A DNA stretch of 64,000 nucleotides from Brevibacillus choshinensis (GCF_001420695.1 NZ_LJJB01000007.1:519890-583889); one strand, 5' to 3'. Shown: positions 1 to 8,861, numbered from the stretch's first letter. Translations and numbers: made by a program. The notes: a model not told the origin generated them from the letters alone.

Positions 1-1
1 T

Positions 2-3000
2 GTAGGAGAGTCTCAGCATGGCGTGCATGTCTCGGGGATCATTGCAGCCAATGGAAAAATGAAAGGTGTTGCGCCAGAGGCACAAATCATGAGCCAAAAG
101 GTCTTCTCGAACTATCAGGGAGAAGTACCTGGTCTAAGCGAGTCAATCTTGTTTGCGATTAACGATTCCGTCACCAAAAAAGCGGATGTCATTAATTTGA
201 GCCTCGGCTCCTCAGCAGGATACGTGGACGAGTCGAATACGGAGCAGTATGCTGTCAAACGGGCGGTGGACAACGGTGTTATTGTGGTAGCCGCTGCGGG
301 AAACGATGCTTACTTCGGTAGTAACAAGGTACGGGAGAAGAACCCCGATGTGTCCATGATTGGTTCTCCCGGTCTGACGCCAGATGCACTATCCGTAGCT
401 TCCGTCAATGCGACGACACTGGCGGGTTACAGCTTTGGAGTGCAAGGCGTATCGGGGCTAGAGCGTGTCGTTTACCTGCACGGACATGTAGGGAGCGGTG
501 CGGCGATTACACCAGTCTCTGAGTTGTTAAAGCCTTATCAGCTGGTTTATATGGGCAAAGGGAAGAAAGAGGACTACAATGTTTCCGTCAAAGGGAAGGT
601 CGTGCTGTTGGAGCGAGGGGACATCTCGTTTGATGATAAGCTGCGACTCGCCAAGGAAGCCGGGGCTGTTGGAGCAGTCATCTACAATAATGAGACAGGT
701 CCACTCCTGATCAGTGCGGAGCATTTGAAGCAGATTCCTGCTGTTTCTATTTTAAAGCAGATGGGCGAGCAGCTAGCCCAGGCTTTGAAAAAAGGAAAGA
801 AAGTGACGATTACCTTTGATGGACAGTATGGGCAAAATCCTATGCCGTACCCGGATGGAGGAACGATGTCCGCGTTTTCCTCCTGGGGTCCGACGCCTGA
901 TCTGCAATTCAAGCCTGAGATTGCAGCTCCAGGCGGCGGCATTTTATCAACCGTTCGCGAGTCTGAGTATGCCGTGAAAAGCGGAACCTCCATGGCTACT
1001 CCACACGTGGCTGGAGGCATGGCCCTCTTAAAAGAGGCGTATCAAAAGCAAGGACGTGGACTGCAAGGCAGGGTGCTGGTCGAGACATTGAAGGCAGCAG
1101 CCATGAACACAGCGGAGCCTATCATTGACCCGCAGCAGGCTGTCTCGGTACTTGCTGAAAAAGCAAAGAAAAAAATGCCGTATAGCCCTCGTGTGCAAGG
1201 GGCTGGACTGATGCAGATTGTAAAAGCCATCCAGACGCCTGTCATCGTCGTAGATCGCAAGGGTAAAGCAGGTGTCTCACTTGGAGAGGTCGGAGAGAAA
1301 ACCGAGTTTTCCTTGTTCGTGGACAACAAATTTGGGAAAAAACCCATTACGTATACGGTTCAGGACGAGTTTGGCGTGCTGACAGACTTGCGCAGAAATG
1401 GTGTGAACCTGCTGACAGAGACGAACATCGAGGGTGCCGGGCTGCAGTTTTCCAAGCAACAGGTCACGGTTGCTCCTGGAACCAAGGCAGAGGTAAAGGT
1501 GACACTAACCATCCCGAAGGAAGCCCAACGAAATCAATTTGTGGAGGGTTTCATCGCCTTCCAGCCTGATGAAAAAGAGCTTCCGAAGCTGCGTGTTCCT
1601 TATTACGGTTTTTATGGCGAATGGGATGAACCACGTGTGATGGATGAGCCGATGTGGGACGCAGGCAGTCAGGAAAAGCGTACGGGTATCAAAACGACCT
1701 GGTTCCACGACAAGCAAAATGACAAGTGGAAATACCGGGATTATCTCGGTGTAACAGGCGTAGGAGAAGACGGAACGGTTCAGATCGATCCGACCAAGAT
1801 CGCCTTTTCCCCGAACGGAGATGGACACTTTGATACGGCAGCACCTTCCATTACGTTTCTGCGTAATGCCCGTCAGGTTGTCGTGGACGTCACCGATTCA
1901 TCAGGCAAGCTGATCCGTTCTTTGACGCGAGTGGATCGAATCAGCAAATTCGATCAGTCCAAGCTAGGGACACCCTACTATTACACGGAACGGGAAGAAT
2001 GGAGCTGGGATGGCAAAGCCTTTTCGTCCGAAAAAGGCATCTATGAAAAAGTTCCCGATGGCGCCTATCAATTTGTCATCAAGGCAAAAATTGATGGAAG
2101 AAACACCAACTGGCAAACACTTATCCTGCCGATTCGCGTAGATACCAAGCCGCCGGTGATATCCGCTTCACTATCCGGCAATCGTGTGCAATGGAGCAGT
2201 CGGGACAAGGACGTCCAAGGCTACGTGCTCTATGTGAATGGTAAAAAAGCAGGTGGACCTTACTCGAGCAACGTGTCCAGCACGATCATCAACCAGCCTG
2301 AAAAGCGGATGAGCGTCGTTGCCTATGACTTTGCCGGGAATATCAGTGTGGTGGACATTAACGGAAAAAGTGACACCGTCCCGCCATTCGTGGAATTCCC
2401 AGACGATCTATTCACCTACGTGAAAATATCCAAACAACCAGATATTGCGATCCGTGGGAAGGTCACAGGTGAAGATCTGCTCGATCGGGTGCGGTTGTCG
2501 ATCAATAAAGCCCCGGTGAAGGTAGAGGCAGATGGAGCGTTCGAGACCATTTTGCATCTTCCGGAAGGGCTCAATTACGTCAATTACAGCGTACAGGATA
2601 TGTACGGAAACACACGTCAGTTTACACAACGAGTGATTGTAGACACGACGGTGCCGCTCCTGCAGTTCCAAAACGACGGGACGGAAGATGTCTTGTTTGA
2701 CGCCAACACCAAGCATGTGATGGTCCCCATCCGGTTTATGTATCGGGATCAGACATACAAAGGTCAAGTAGGCTTAAATGGGCAAATTGTCTCCAGCTTT
2801 GAAGAAGATCAGCTGGAAAAGCCGGTCCAAAAGAATTTGACACAGACGCTGGCACTCAAACAAGGGGAAAACCGAATCCTGATCGAGGCCAAGGACGGTG
2901 CTGGAAATCAAAATGCGCTCGTCGTATACGGTTATGTAGACGCGATTGCGGGTTCCGTCGTCTTGCATCAAGGTGAGCAGCGCTATACGTATCAGGCAAG

Positions 3001-3280
3001 GGCCATACCTGCTCCTACGGTGACCCTCACAGAAAAACTAGTGGACGCCAAATCCGGTGAGTCAGTCCCGATCAGCGGAAAAGTAACGGGTACTGGAGCC
3101 ATTACGCTTACCGTCTCATACGGAGAACGTAAATTTCAAGCTGATATCAACGACCGCGGAGAATTTCGGTTTGTGCTCGATCAGGTCTTGGATGGAAAAC
3201 ACAAACTGACGATGAATGCCGTGGATTCATTGGGCAGAGAAGCACGAGCAGAACTGAATGTGAATGGAAAAAAACGGTAA
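2..3280 (+). CDS. Subtilisin-like S8 serine protease with PA domain, 5' truncated
   Basis: The reading frame is already open at base 2, so the N-terminus (signal, propeptide, catalytic Asp) lies outside the window. The catalytic His sits in QHGVHVSGI (His codon 17-19) and the catalytic Ser in SGTSMATPHVAGG (Ser codon 989-991); NAAAGN-like oxyanion motif appears as VVAAAGNDA. A PA (protease-associated) insertion lies between them (about bases 490-800), followed by an Fn3-like domain and several Ig/FlgD-like beta modules up to the C-terminus, with FSPNGDG typical of secreted multidomain proteases. This is the architecture of lactocepin/Vpr-type cell-envelope or secreted proteases, which degrade extracellular protein. 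No LPxTG anchor or S-layer motif is seen at the C-terminus, so it is probably released. It ends in front of a strong hairpin and is not co-transcribed with the next gene. Confidence 0.93.
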   Translation, partial: VGESQHGVHVSGIIAANGKMKGVAPEAQIMSQKVFSNYQGEVPGLSESILFAINDSVTKKADVINLSLGSSAGYVDESNTEQYAVKRAVDNGVIVVAAAGNDAYFGSNKVREKNPDVSMIGSPGLTPDALSVASVNATTLAGYSFGVQGVSGLERVVYLHGHVGSGAAITPVSELLKPYQLVYMGKGKKEDYNVSVKGKVVLLERGDISFDDKLRLAKEAGAVGAVIYNNETGPLLISAEHLKQIPAVSILKQMGEQLAQALKKGKKVTITFDGQYGQNPMPYPDGGTMSAFSSWGPTPDLQFKPEIAAPGGGILSTVRESEYAVKSGTSMATPHVAGGMALLKEAYQKQGRGLQGRVLVETLKAAAMNTAEPIIDPQQAVSVLAEKAKKKMPYSPRVQGAGLMQIVKAIQTPVIVVDRKGKAGVSLGEVGEKTEFSLFVDNKFGKKPITYTVQDEFGVLTDLRRNGVNLLTETNIEGAGLQFSKQQVTVAPGTKAEVKVTLTIPKEAQRNQFVEGFIAFQPDEKELPKLRVPYYGFYGEWDEPRVMDEPMWDAGSQEKRTGIKTTWFHDKQNDKWKYRDYLGVTGVGEDGTVQIDPTKIAFSPNGDGHFDTAAPSITFLRNARQVVVDVTDSSGKLIRSLTRVDRISKFDQSKLGTPYYYTEREEWSWDGKAFSSEKGIYEKVPDGAYQFVIKAKIDGRNTNWQTLILPIRVDTKPPVISASLSGNRVQWSSRDKDVQGYVLYVNGKKAGGPYSSNVSSTIINQPEKRMSVVAYDFAGNISVVDINGKSDTVPPFVEFPDDLFTYVKISKQPDIAIRGKVTGEDLLDRVRLSINKAPVKVEADGAFETILHLPEGLNYVNYSVQDMYGNTRQFTQRVIVDTTVPLLQFQNDGTEDVLFDANTKHVMVPIRFMYRDQTYKGQVGLNGQIVSSFEEDQLEKPVQKNLTQTLALKQGENRILIEAKDGAGNQNALVVYGYVDAIAGSVVLHQGEQRYTYQARAIPAPTVTLTEKLVDAKSGESVPISGKVTGTGAITLTVSYGERKFQADINDRGEFRFVLDQVLDGKHKLTMNAVDSLGREARAELNVNGKKR

Positions 3281-3285
3281 TCAAT

Positions 3286-3323
3286 ACACCCGGAGTAGCG
3301 TTTTCGATTGCTACTCCGGGTGT
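3286..3323 (+). terminator. Terminator-like hairpin after the S8 protease
   Basis: Perfect 14-bp inverted repeat (ACACCCGGAGTAGC / GCTACTCCGGGTGT) with a 10-nt loop, six bases after the protease stop. The T-tract is weak, so it may act as a bidirectional or Rho-assisted stop. Confidence 0.7.
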
Positions 3324-3346
3324 TCACCTGTATGGAGGAAAAACTC

Positions 3347-3742
3347 ATGTTTTATCACGGGATAAAATGGGAATATGTGTGTAGGGAGTACCCGTTGCTA
3401 TCGCCGCGGCGTACAGTGAAAAGAAAAAAGCAGGAACAATTGCTGGACAGGCTGCACTTGATGCAGCAGTTTGGTTTAGAACCTATTCATTTACTGGAAG
3501 CCGATGAGACTTACCCATCGTCACGTTGCATCCAGGAATGCCTGGCGTTTGGAGATACTGTCTTTGCCTTTGAGCGCTTGAGTCTCCCTATGTGGCAGTT
3601 AAGCAGTCATGAGGTAGGGGTAGAGGTGCTGGATTTACGAACTTGTGTGTACATTTTCACAAGTGATCCTGAGGCGAAAGTCGAAGTTCTCTTTCCCGGT
3701 GTTCCTTGTTTGTGTGACCAAATTCCTACAAAGTTTTTGTGA
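3347..3742 (+). CDS. Hypothetical protein, 131 aa
   Basis: I do not recognise the family. The start at 3347 is chosen because GGAGG lies at proper distance; an upstream in-frame start overlaps the terminator hairpin. The protein starts MFYHGIKWEYVC, is rich in Leu, Arg and Cys, has no signal peptide and no membrane segment, and carries a central charged stretch (RRTVKRKKQEQ). The next gene (CheX-like) begins 80 bases downstream, so the two may be cotranscribed, but nothing in the sequence ties it to chemotaxis. Confidence 0.7.
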   Translation: MFYHGIKWEYVCREYPLLSPRRTVKRKKQEQLLDRLHLMQQFGLEPIHLLEADETYPSSRCIQECLAFGDTVFAFERLSLPMWQLSSHEVGVEVLDLRTCVYIFTSDPEAKVEVLFPGVPCLCDQIPTKFL

Positions 3743-3821
3743 GACTCTTGATTCTGCCAAAAATCGACATTATGATAAGGCTATTACAGAGATAATTGCC
3801 CGGGAAAGGAAGATAGCTCAG

Positions 3822-4283
3822 ATGAAAGACCATGATTTCTTGGATCCATTTCTTGAATCAGCTTCGTCCGTGATTCAGCAAGTCTGCAATGTCGGCATAT
3901 CTCGTGGAGAAATGGCTGAAAAGGATTGGGTCTATCCGGAAAACCACACGTGGATTCGAATTGGAATGACAGGCCAATTGCAGGGGACCGTCTTTTTTGG
4001 ATTGCAGGAAGAGTTAGCCTTGCGCATTGTTTCCGCCATGATGGGAGGCTTTCCCGTTCAGGAAATGGATGAACTGGGGAAGAGCGCGATATCTGAATTG
4101 GGCAATATGATCTCTGGGAATGCGAGTACGATCTTGTCCAATCGTGGTGTAGCTGTCGATATTACTCCTCCGCTATTTTTGCTGCAACAGGAAATGCAGA
4201 ATATTACCGGTACATCACTTTCGGCGCCACTGGATCTGCACGATATGGGTCGGATGGAAATCCAGATGGTGGTAGTGGATTAG
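3822..4283 (+). CDS. CheX/CheC-type chemotaxis phosphatase-like protein
   Basis: A 153-aa protein of the CheC/CheX/FliY fold. The dephosphorylation motif is visible as SAISELGNMISGNA: Glu about 92 and Asn about 95 make the ExxN pair that attacks phospho-CheY, followed after about 20 residues by PP. Only one such motif is present, as in CheX rather than CheC. CheX dimers remove phosphate from CheY or other receiver domains. The start at 3822 (MKDHDFLDP) has GGAAAGGA upstream; the frame is open further upstream to 3645, but that part overlaps the preceding gene and looks random. It stands alone, away from other che genes, so its partner receiver could be outside classical chemotaxis. Confidence 0.8.
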   Translation: MKDHDFLDPFLESASSVIQQVCNVGISRGEMAEKDWVYPENHTWIRIGMTGQLQGTVFFGLQEELALRIVSAMMGGFPVQEMDELGKSAISELGNMISGNASTILSNRGVAVDITPPLFLLQQEMQNITGTSLSAPLDLHDMGRMEIQMVVVD

Positions 4284-4306
4284 GACGGCAGAGGCCGTCT
4301 TTTTTA
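4284..4306 (+). terminator. Rho-independent terminator after cheX-like gene
   Basis: GACGGC-AGAG-GCCGTC stem directly after the stop codon, followed by seven T. Confidence 0.85.
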
Positions 4307-4445
4307 TTATCCAGATTATGGATGTTGTTATGAGCAAAAAAAGTCGGAAAATATTGACGATTACCTGCACCATGCATTACTGTGATACTCATCGAAAGCA
4401 AGAGAATTCATTCTATACGTGAGGCTTTCCAAGGGGGAAACTGCA

Positions 4446-5696
4446 ATGGCTGGATATGAATTTGGCGGAACGATTCTACCTGTAAAAGAAAGAGAGAAGA
4501 CAAAAGATCGTTGGCTGAAGGAGAGGCTTGAGACTATCCTGCCCGCCATTATGGACAAGCATCAATTGGATGTGTGGGTCATCGTTGGGCGCGAGTATCA
4601 CGAAGATCCCATCGTGGAAACACTTTTTCCAGCAGCCGTGGACAGCTCTCGTCGGTTGACATTGTTTGCCTTCTTCCTGAATGAAGACAAGACTGTAAAT
4701 CGATATGTCATACATACCAATCCCGCTTTTGATCCCTTTTATGAAAGGGTATGGAAGCAAGCTGACGAAGATCAGTGGGAATGTTTGGCCCGACTCATAG
4801 ATGAAAAGAACCCGAGGCAGATCGGGGTGAACATGTCCCAGCACTACAGCTTTTGCGATGGATTGTCGCATACGTTTTATGAAAAGCTACGGGAGGTCGT
4901 GGGGCAGGAATACGCAACAAGAGTAGTGAGTGCTGAAAAGGTAGCACTCGATTGGCTCGAAATTCGCAGCCCGGAAGAATTGGCCGCCTACCCTGCGGTC
5001 GCGGAGACTGCGAGGGGACTAGCTCAGGAAGCGTTGTCCAACAAGGTGATTCATCCGGGAATTACGACTACGACGGATGTTGTAGACTGGATTCGCCAGC
5101 GAGTCAACGATTTGGGAGTTCAGACCTCCTTTTATCCTACCGTTGATGTAGTCAGAAAAGGGGGAGATAGGCTGGAGGGAGTCGTTATTTTGCCTGGGGA
5201 TGTCGTGCACATTGACTTTGGGATTCACTACTTGGGACTGGCAACGGATACACAACAGCTTGCATACGTGCTGCATGCCGGTGAGGAGGAAGCTCCCGAA
5301 GGCTTACTGGCTGCGATGCGGACAGCTATCCGAATGGAAGAGATCATCGCGGAAAATTTCGTAGAAGGACGGACGGGCAACGATATTTTTCAGAAAAGCG
5401 TGAAGCAGGCAAACCAGGAAGGCATTCAAGCCATGATCTATTCGCATCCACTAGGAAACCATTGTCATGCAGCGGGACCACTCATTGGCATGTACGACAA
5501 GCAGCAGGAGATACCGATCAGAGGTGAATTGGCCCTGCAAAACAACACCTGCTACGCCATGGAATTCAACATTCGTCAGTACATCCCTGAATGGGATCAG
5601 GAAATACCGGTTTATTTGGAAGAGCCGATTTCGTTTATCGCAAACAAGGTGCAGTATCTTGCAAAAAGCCAAATGGAATACTACTTGATTCGTTGA
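4446..5696 (+). CDS. M24 family metallopeptidase (Xaa-Pro aminopeptidase-like)
   Basis: A 416-aa cytosolic pita-bread peptidase. The N-terminal creatinase-like domain covers roughly residues 1-170 and the M24 catalytic domain about 175-416. Metal ligands can be followed: Asp in VVHIDFGIHY (about 257), Asp in LATDTQQ (about 268), His in SHPLGNHCH, Glu in CYAMEFN and Glu in YLEEPIS. Such enzymes cleave Xaa-Pro bonds or related substrates. The start at 4446 (MAGYEFGG) is preceded by AAGGGGG with good spacing; a longer frame from 4419 would overlap that ribosome site. It is monocistronic, between terminators. Confidence 0.88.
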   Translation: MAGYEFGGTILPVKEREKTKDRWLKERLETILPAIMDKHQLDVWVIVGREYHEDPIVETLFPAAVDSSRRLTLFAFFLNEDKTVNRYVIHTNPAFDPFYERVWKQADEDQWECLARLIDEKNPRQIGVNMSQHYSFCDGLSHTFYEKLREVVGQEYATRVVSAEKVALDWLEIRSPEELAAYPAVAETARGLAQEALSNKVIHPGITTTTDVVDWIRQRVNDLGVQTSFYPTVDVVRKGGDRLEGVVILPGDVVHIDFGIHYLGLATDTQQLAYVLHAGEEEAPEGLLAAMRTAIRMEEIIAENFVEGRTGNDIFQKSVKQANQEGIQAMIYSHPLGNHCHAAGPLIGMYDKQQEIPIRGELALQNNTCYAMEFNIRQYIPEWDQEIPVYLEEPISFIANKVQYLAKSQMEYYLIR

Positions 5697-5709
5697 ATCG
5701 ATCATGTGA

Positions 5710-5741
5710 GAGACAGCTCCCGACTGGATTGGAGCTGCCTC
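5710..5741. terminator. Bidirectional terminator hairpin
   Basis: GAGACAGCTCC / GGAGCTGCCTC pair (one mismatch) between convergent genes, followed by CTTTCT on the plus strand. Confidence 0.6.
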
Positions 5742-5753
5742 TTTCTATGATCG

Positions 5754-6176
5754 TTATTCACCGCTAGTGAAGGTATCCAGAACTTTTAAATAATGTGGAT
5801 TATACATAATGCCGAGGATATTACCAAAAGGGTCGATTACGGAAGCAGTGATGAACCCCTGTCCACGGTCAATGGGTGCGTCAAGCAGGGTAGCTCCCAT
5901 GGAAAGTAACTTCTCAAAAGTTGCTTCCACATGGTCAACATGCCAATAGACGACAGCTCCACCAGTGCCAGCTGTTAAACCATCGGGCGCATAGCGGCTA
6001 TCGATGATACCGAGCTCATGCTGGTAGTCGCCAAGGCGAAACTCGACGTATCCTAGGCGTTCAAAATAAGGAGCGAAGCCTAACAGCTCACTATACCATT
6101 TCGTAGCTGCTATCAAATCAGTTGCCCAAAAGCTGATAGTAGTGAGTCCTCGTAAAGTATTTGTCTGGCTCATCAT
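5754..6176 (-). CDS. VOC (glyoxalase/bleomycin-resistance) family protein
   Basis: A 140-aa single VOC domain with paired beta-alpha-beta-beta-beta modules. Recognisable elements are ISFWATDLIAATKWYSELLGF at the start, GGAVVYWHVDHVEATFEKLLSMGA in the middle and SVIDPFGNILGIMYNP at the end, the usual VOC C-terminal metal-site strand. The substrate cannot be told from sequence. Three possible starts are adjacent (TTG, ATG, ATG); AGGAGG lies six bases before the ATG at 6176. It is transcribed alone; an inverted repeat lies 52 bases upstream. Confidence 0.88.
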   Translation of the reverse strand: MMSQTNTLRGLTTISFWATDLIAATKWYSELLGFAPYFERLGYVEFRLGDYQHELGIIDSRYAPDGLTAGTGGAVVYWHVDHVEATFEKLLSMGATLLDAPIDRGQGFITASVIDPFGNILGIMYNPHYLKVLDTFTSGE

Positions 6177-6227
6177 CAATTACCTCCTAAATGGATGCTG
6201 TTCTAACTATTATGGTAATCTTTGACT

Positions 6228-6246
6228 ACTGACAAAGGCTGTCAGT
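6228..6246. promoter_or_regulatory. Candidate operator, 7-bp perfect inverted repeat
   Basis: ACTGACA-AAGGC-TGTCAGT in the divergent region between the VOC gene and the permease pair. On the minus strand it contains TTGTCA, a possible -35 element for the VOC gene. The binding protein is unknown. Confidence 0.35.
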
Positions 6247-6349
6247 GGAGATGTTATCTGAAATATAAAAAAACATAAAATATTTTTGATTGTCTGGATG
6301 ATTTTTTTTAGATAGTGTATTGTTGGAAATAGCAAGGGGGTATGAATGC

Positions 6350-7213
6350 TTGTCATATGTGAAACAACTGCTAGGAATGTTTTTCCTGGTCATCGCCGTC
6401 TGTGGCGGGCCGTTCATGCTGTATACAGTAAAGGAAGAAATCGTGTTTGCTCCGGAGAATGTAGTGGTGCGCACGGTATACCTGATCCAGCAAATAGCAG
6501 GGGGATCCCTGGGAACCTATTATTTAGGGGAGAATGAGAGAAGTATTGCAGAAGATATTTTTCCATTTGCTCTGAGTACGTTTGAGCTGCTATTTTCCAG
6601 TGTGTTGATTGCGGTGGTCGTGAGCCTCGTGTTTGGATTGTTCTTGCAACGCTTTGGGATGGTTCGCCATATCCAAAAAGGATTGGATCTGGTGGCTACG
6701 ATTCCTGATTTTATTCTGATTTTTGTGTCGATTCTAGCGGCGATCGGATTTTACAAGCTGACCAATATCCGCATCATTACCTTGTCACCGACGAGCGACG
6801 CAGATAACAACTGGTTCCCGATGACGCTCTTGGCGATAGGTCCCACGATCTTTCTCATGAAAGTAATCAGTCTGAAATATACCCAGATTGGCGGAGAGGA
6901 TTATATCAAGACAGCGCTGGCGAAAGGAATGGGAATCTGGCATGTGCTGATCCATCATGTGTACAAGAACATCAAGCCATTTTTACTGGCTGACTTGAAA
7001 AAAACGATCGCGATCACCGTCGCCAACCTGTTTATCGTCGAGTATTTACTCAATGTGGTCGGTCTGACGCGGTTTATTTTTAGTAAGAGCGGGGCGTATC
7101 AATTCAATGCAGCCGTCATGGGGTTATTAGGAATTATTTTATTGTCCATTCTCGTCTATCTCTTGATCCGTGTGATTTTGTACTTGTTTGAACGCGCGGT
7201 TGTTTATAAATAG
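6350..7213 (+). CDS. ABC transporter permease, oligopeptide (OppB) type
   Basis: A 287-aa integral membrane protein with about six hydrophobic segments; the N-terminal helix (LLGMFFLVIAVCGGPFMLY) and the block after residue 85 are typical of DppB/OppB permeases. The coupling-loop EAA-like region is GEDYIKTALAKGMGIWHVLIHHVYKN. The start is taken as TTG 6350 because AGGGGG lies nine bases upstream; the longer frame from 6320 places codons across this ribosome site. It is followed 34 bases later by the second permease. No ATPase or substrate-binding protein is encoded nearby, so partners must be elsewhere. Confidence 0.82.
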   Translation: MSYVKQLLGMFFLVIAVCGGPFMLYTVKEEIVFAPENVVVRTVYLIQQIAGGSLGTYYLGENERSIAEDIFPFALSTFELLFSSVLIAVVVSLVFGLFLQRFGMVRHIQKGLDLVATIPDFILIFVSILAAIGFYKLTNIRIITLSPTSDADNNWFPMTLLAIGPTIFLMKVISLKYTQIGGEDYIKTALAKGMGIWHVLIHHVYKNIKPFLLADLKKTIAITVANLFIVEYLLNVVGLTRFIFSKSGAYQFNAAVMGLLGIILLSILVYLLIRVILYLFERAVVYK

Positions 7214-7247
7214 TCGTTACTTTTATTGCCACGAGTGAGGTTGTTCT

Positions 7248-8171
7248 ATGCGTAAACGAATGAATTGGTCATTATGGATCGGCGCTGTTCTGGTGCTGAT
7301 CCTGGTCATCGTCGGAGTGATCGGACCTTATGTGGCTCCGTACGAGCTCGACTTCCAAGAAAAGCTGCGTAACGAGGTGGTCAACGGCAAGACGGTGATC
7401 ATTTCCCCGCCGCTGCCACCGTCCAATGAGCACGTATTTGGTACGGACAAGTGGGGCTACGACATGCTGACCCTGCTGTTGCACGGAGCTCCTTACACTG
7501 TCTTCGTGACGTTGGCTGTTGCTCTCATCCGATTGGTCATTGGCACCGGAATTGGGTTGTATATTGGTGTACAGGACAAGCCTCAGCGCTGGTGGATGGC
7601 CATCGAAAATGCCTGGAGCTATATGCCGATTTTCATCCCCGTATATTTTCTCATCAAAGGGGTGAGCATCAACCCGCTCATGCCCACATCGACGCTGGTC
7701 GCACTGTTTATCGGTGTAGTCGCTGTGTTGGGTGCACCGAGTGTCGCTTCGTCTATTCGACAAAAGACCGAGCAGATCAAGGAAACTCAGTATGTACTGG
7801 CAGCGACATCACTTGGAGCGGGGCGTGAGCAGATTATTTTCCGGCACATTTTACCCCATTTAAAAGAGCAGCTCATCATCATCCTGGTGACGGAGATGGT
7901 CGCGATCATGACGTTGATGGGGCTTTTAGGAATGTTTGATCTGTTCGTCGGTGGCACAAAAATGACGACGGACCCAGTTTTGTACCACTCCATCACGCAT
8001 GAGTGGGCTGGATTACTTGGATCCTATCGAGGATTTGTATACAGCAACTACACGTGGATCTTTCTCACGCCTTTGATGGCATTTGTCTGGGCAATCGGCT
8101 CCTTTACGCTATTGGCAAAAGGACTCCGGGAAAAATTCGAGCAGACTTACCATCGCACGCCATTTATCTAG
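7248..8171 (+). CDS. ABC transporter permease, oligopeptide (OppC) type
   Basis: A 307-aa OppC-like permease. The OppC hallmark HVFGTDKWGYDMLTLLLHGA follows the first membrane helix, and the coupling loop is QYVLAATSLGAGREQIIFRHILPH. About six transmembrane segments. Together with the upstream OppB-like gene it would form the membrane channel of a peptide or nickel/peptide-type importer in the cytoplasmic membrane. The ATG at 7248 has a modest ribosome site (GTGAGG). The operon ends at the terminator at 8180. Substrate unknown. Confidence 0.85.
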   Translation: MRKRMNWSLWIGAVLVLILVIVGVIGPYVAPYELDFQEKLRNEVVNGKTVIISPPLPPSNEHVFGTDKWGYDMLTLLLHGAPYTVFVTLAVALIRLVIGTGIGLYIGVQDKPQRWWMAIENAWSYMPIFIPVYFLIKGVSINPLMPTSTLVALFIGVVAVLGAPSVASSIRQKTEQIKETQYVLAATSLGAGREQIIFRHILPHLKEQLIIILVTEMVAIMTLMGLLGMFDLFVGGTKMTTDPVLYHSITHEWAGLLGSYRGFVYSNYTWIFLTPLMAFVWAIGSFTLLAKGLREKFEQTYHRTPFI

Positions 8172-8179
8172 AAGCAAAG

Positions 8180-8209
8180 CCCTGGATCATACTGGATCCG
8201 GGGTTTTTT
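8180..8209 (+). terminator. Rho-independent terminator after the permease operon
   Basis: CCCTGGATC / GATCCGGGG stem (one G-T pair), six-base loop, then TTTTTT. Confidence 0.85.
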
Positions 8210-8535
8210 CTGTGTGAGGAGCGTTAAACGAGGTTGAAAAGAAGTGAAAAAGAACGGGAGCAGTACAGGTGTCAGCTGAATAGACTGAAGTGTCGGGGGC
8301 GGTGTTGGCCTTGGGTTCCGACGCCAGCTTCCTTTTACACTGGCGGCCATCGTCGTCCTGGCGTGCAACGAGTTCGCGGCGCCTGCCGAACTTTACCGAA
8401 AAATGAAATCGCACGAATCTTAGGCTCGAAACATGGTTCTCGAAAATGAGACAGCAGAGATGTAGGTGTTCGGAACCCATTGCCCATTTTTTGAATAGGA
8501 TGTATGGCAAAAGCCTAAAATCCTTGAAATTCCGG
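8210..8535. other. Non-coding stretch upstream of gerE
   Basis: About 330 bases between a terminator and the gerE promoter. Short frames exist on both strands, including a 43-codon plus-strand frame ending at 8420 that lacks a start codon and ribosome site. I see no convincing gene; it may be decayed coding DNA. Confidence 0.4.
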
Positions 8536-8564
8536 CACCATCACCCACCCCCCATCATAGGATA
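8536..8564 (+). promoter_or_regulatory. Sigma-K-type promoter of gerE
   Basis: CACC (8536-8539), a 16-base spacer, then CATAGGATA (8556-8564). This fits the sigma-K consensus mACm-N16-CATAnnnTA at every fixed position and lies 60 bases before the gerE start; gerE is a sigma-K gene in Bacillus subtilis. Confidence 0.8.
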
Positions 8565-8624
8565 AGGTGACTCTGTAATCCCTCAACCTTGTTCCTGTAG
8601 AGCCCACAAGGAGGGGTGGCACGA

Positions 8625-8846
8625 TTGAAGGGTAGCGACCAAACCAAGCCGTTGTTAACGAATCGCGAAAGAGAAGTGTTTGAACTCTTGGTCCAAGATA
8701 AGACAACCAAAGAGATTGCCGGACAACTCTTCATCAGCGAAAAGACTGTACGCAATCACATTAGCAATGTTATGCAAAAATTAGGTGTCAAAGGTCGATC
8801 TCAGGCAGTAGTCGAACTTGTTCGACTTGGTGAACTAGAGATTTGA
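8625..8846 (+). CDS. gerE: Spore coat transcription factor GerE (LuxR-type HTH)
   Basis: A 73-aa stand-alone LuxR/GerE DNA-binding domain. The core TNREREVFELLVQDKTTKEI, followed by LFISEKTVRNHISNVMQKLG and GRSQAVVELVRLGELEI, agrees almost residue for residue with B. subtilis GerE as I know it. GerE acts in the mother cell late in sporulation, activating and repressing coat genes together with sigma-K. The TTG at 8625 gives MKGSDQTKPLL, the right N-terminus and length, with AGGAGG ten bases upstream; the GTG at 8616 lies inside that ribosome site. It is a single-gene unit with its own sigma-K promoter and terminator. The sdh neighbours seen in B. subtilis are not present upstream. Confidence 0.97.
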   Translation: MKGSDQTKPLLTNREREVFELLVQDKTTKEIAGQLFISEKTVRNHISNVMQKLGVKGRSQAVVELVRLGELEI

Positions 8847-8861
8847 ACCCAGTCCACCCAG

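Noticed and set aside
7272-7763. 163-codon minus-strand frame opposite the OppC-like gene
   Set aside because: His/Asp/Arg-rich shadow of hydrophobic codons; no start context.
8234-8449. 71-codon frame upstream of gerE
   Set aside because: Arg/Cys/Trp-rich random-looking translation, no ribosome site, overlaps other equally random frames.
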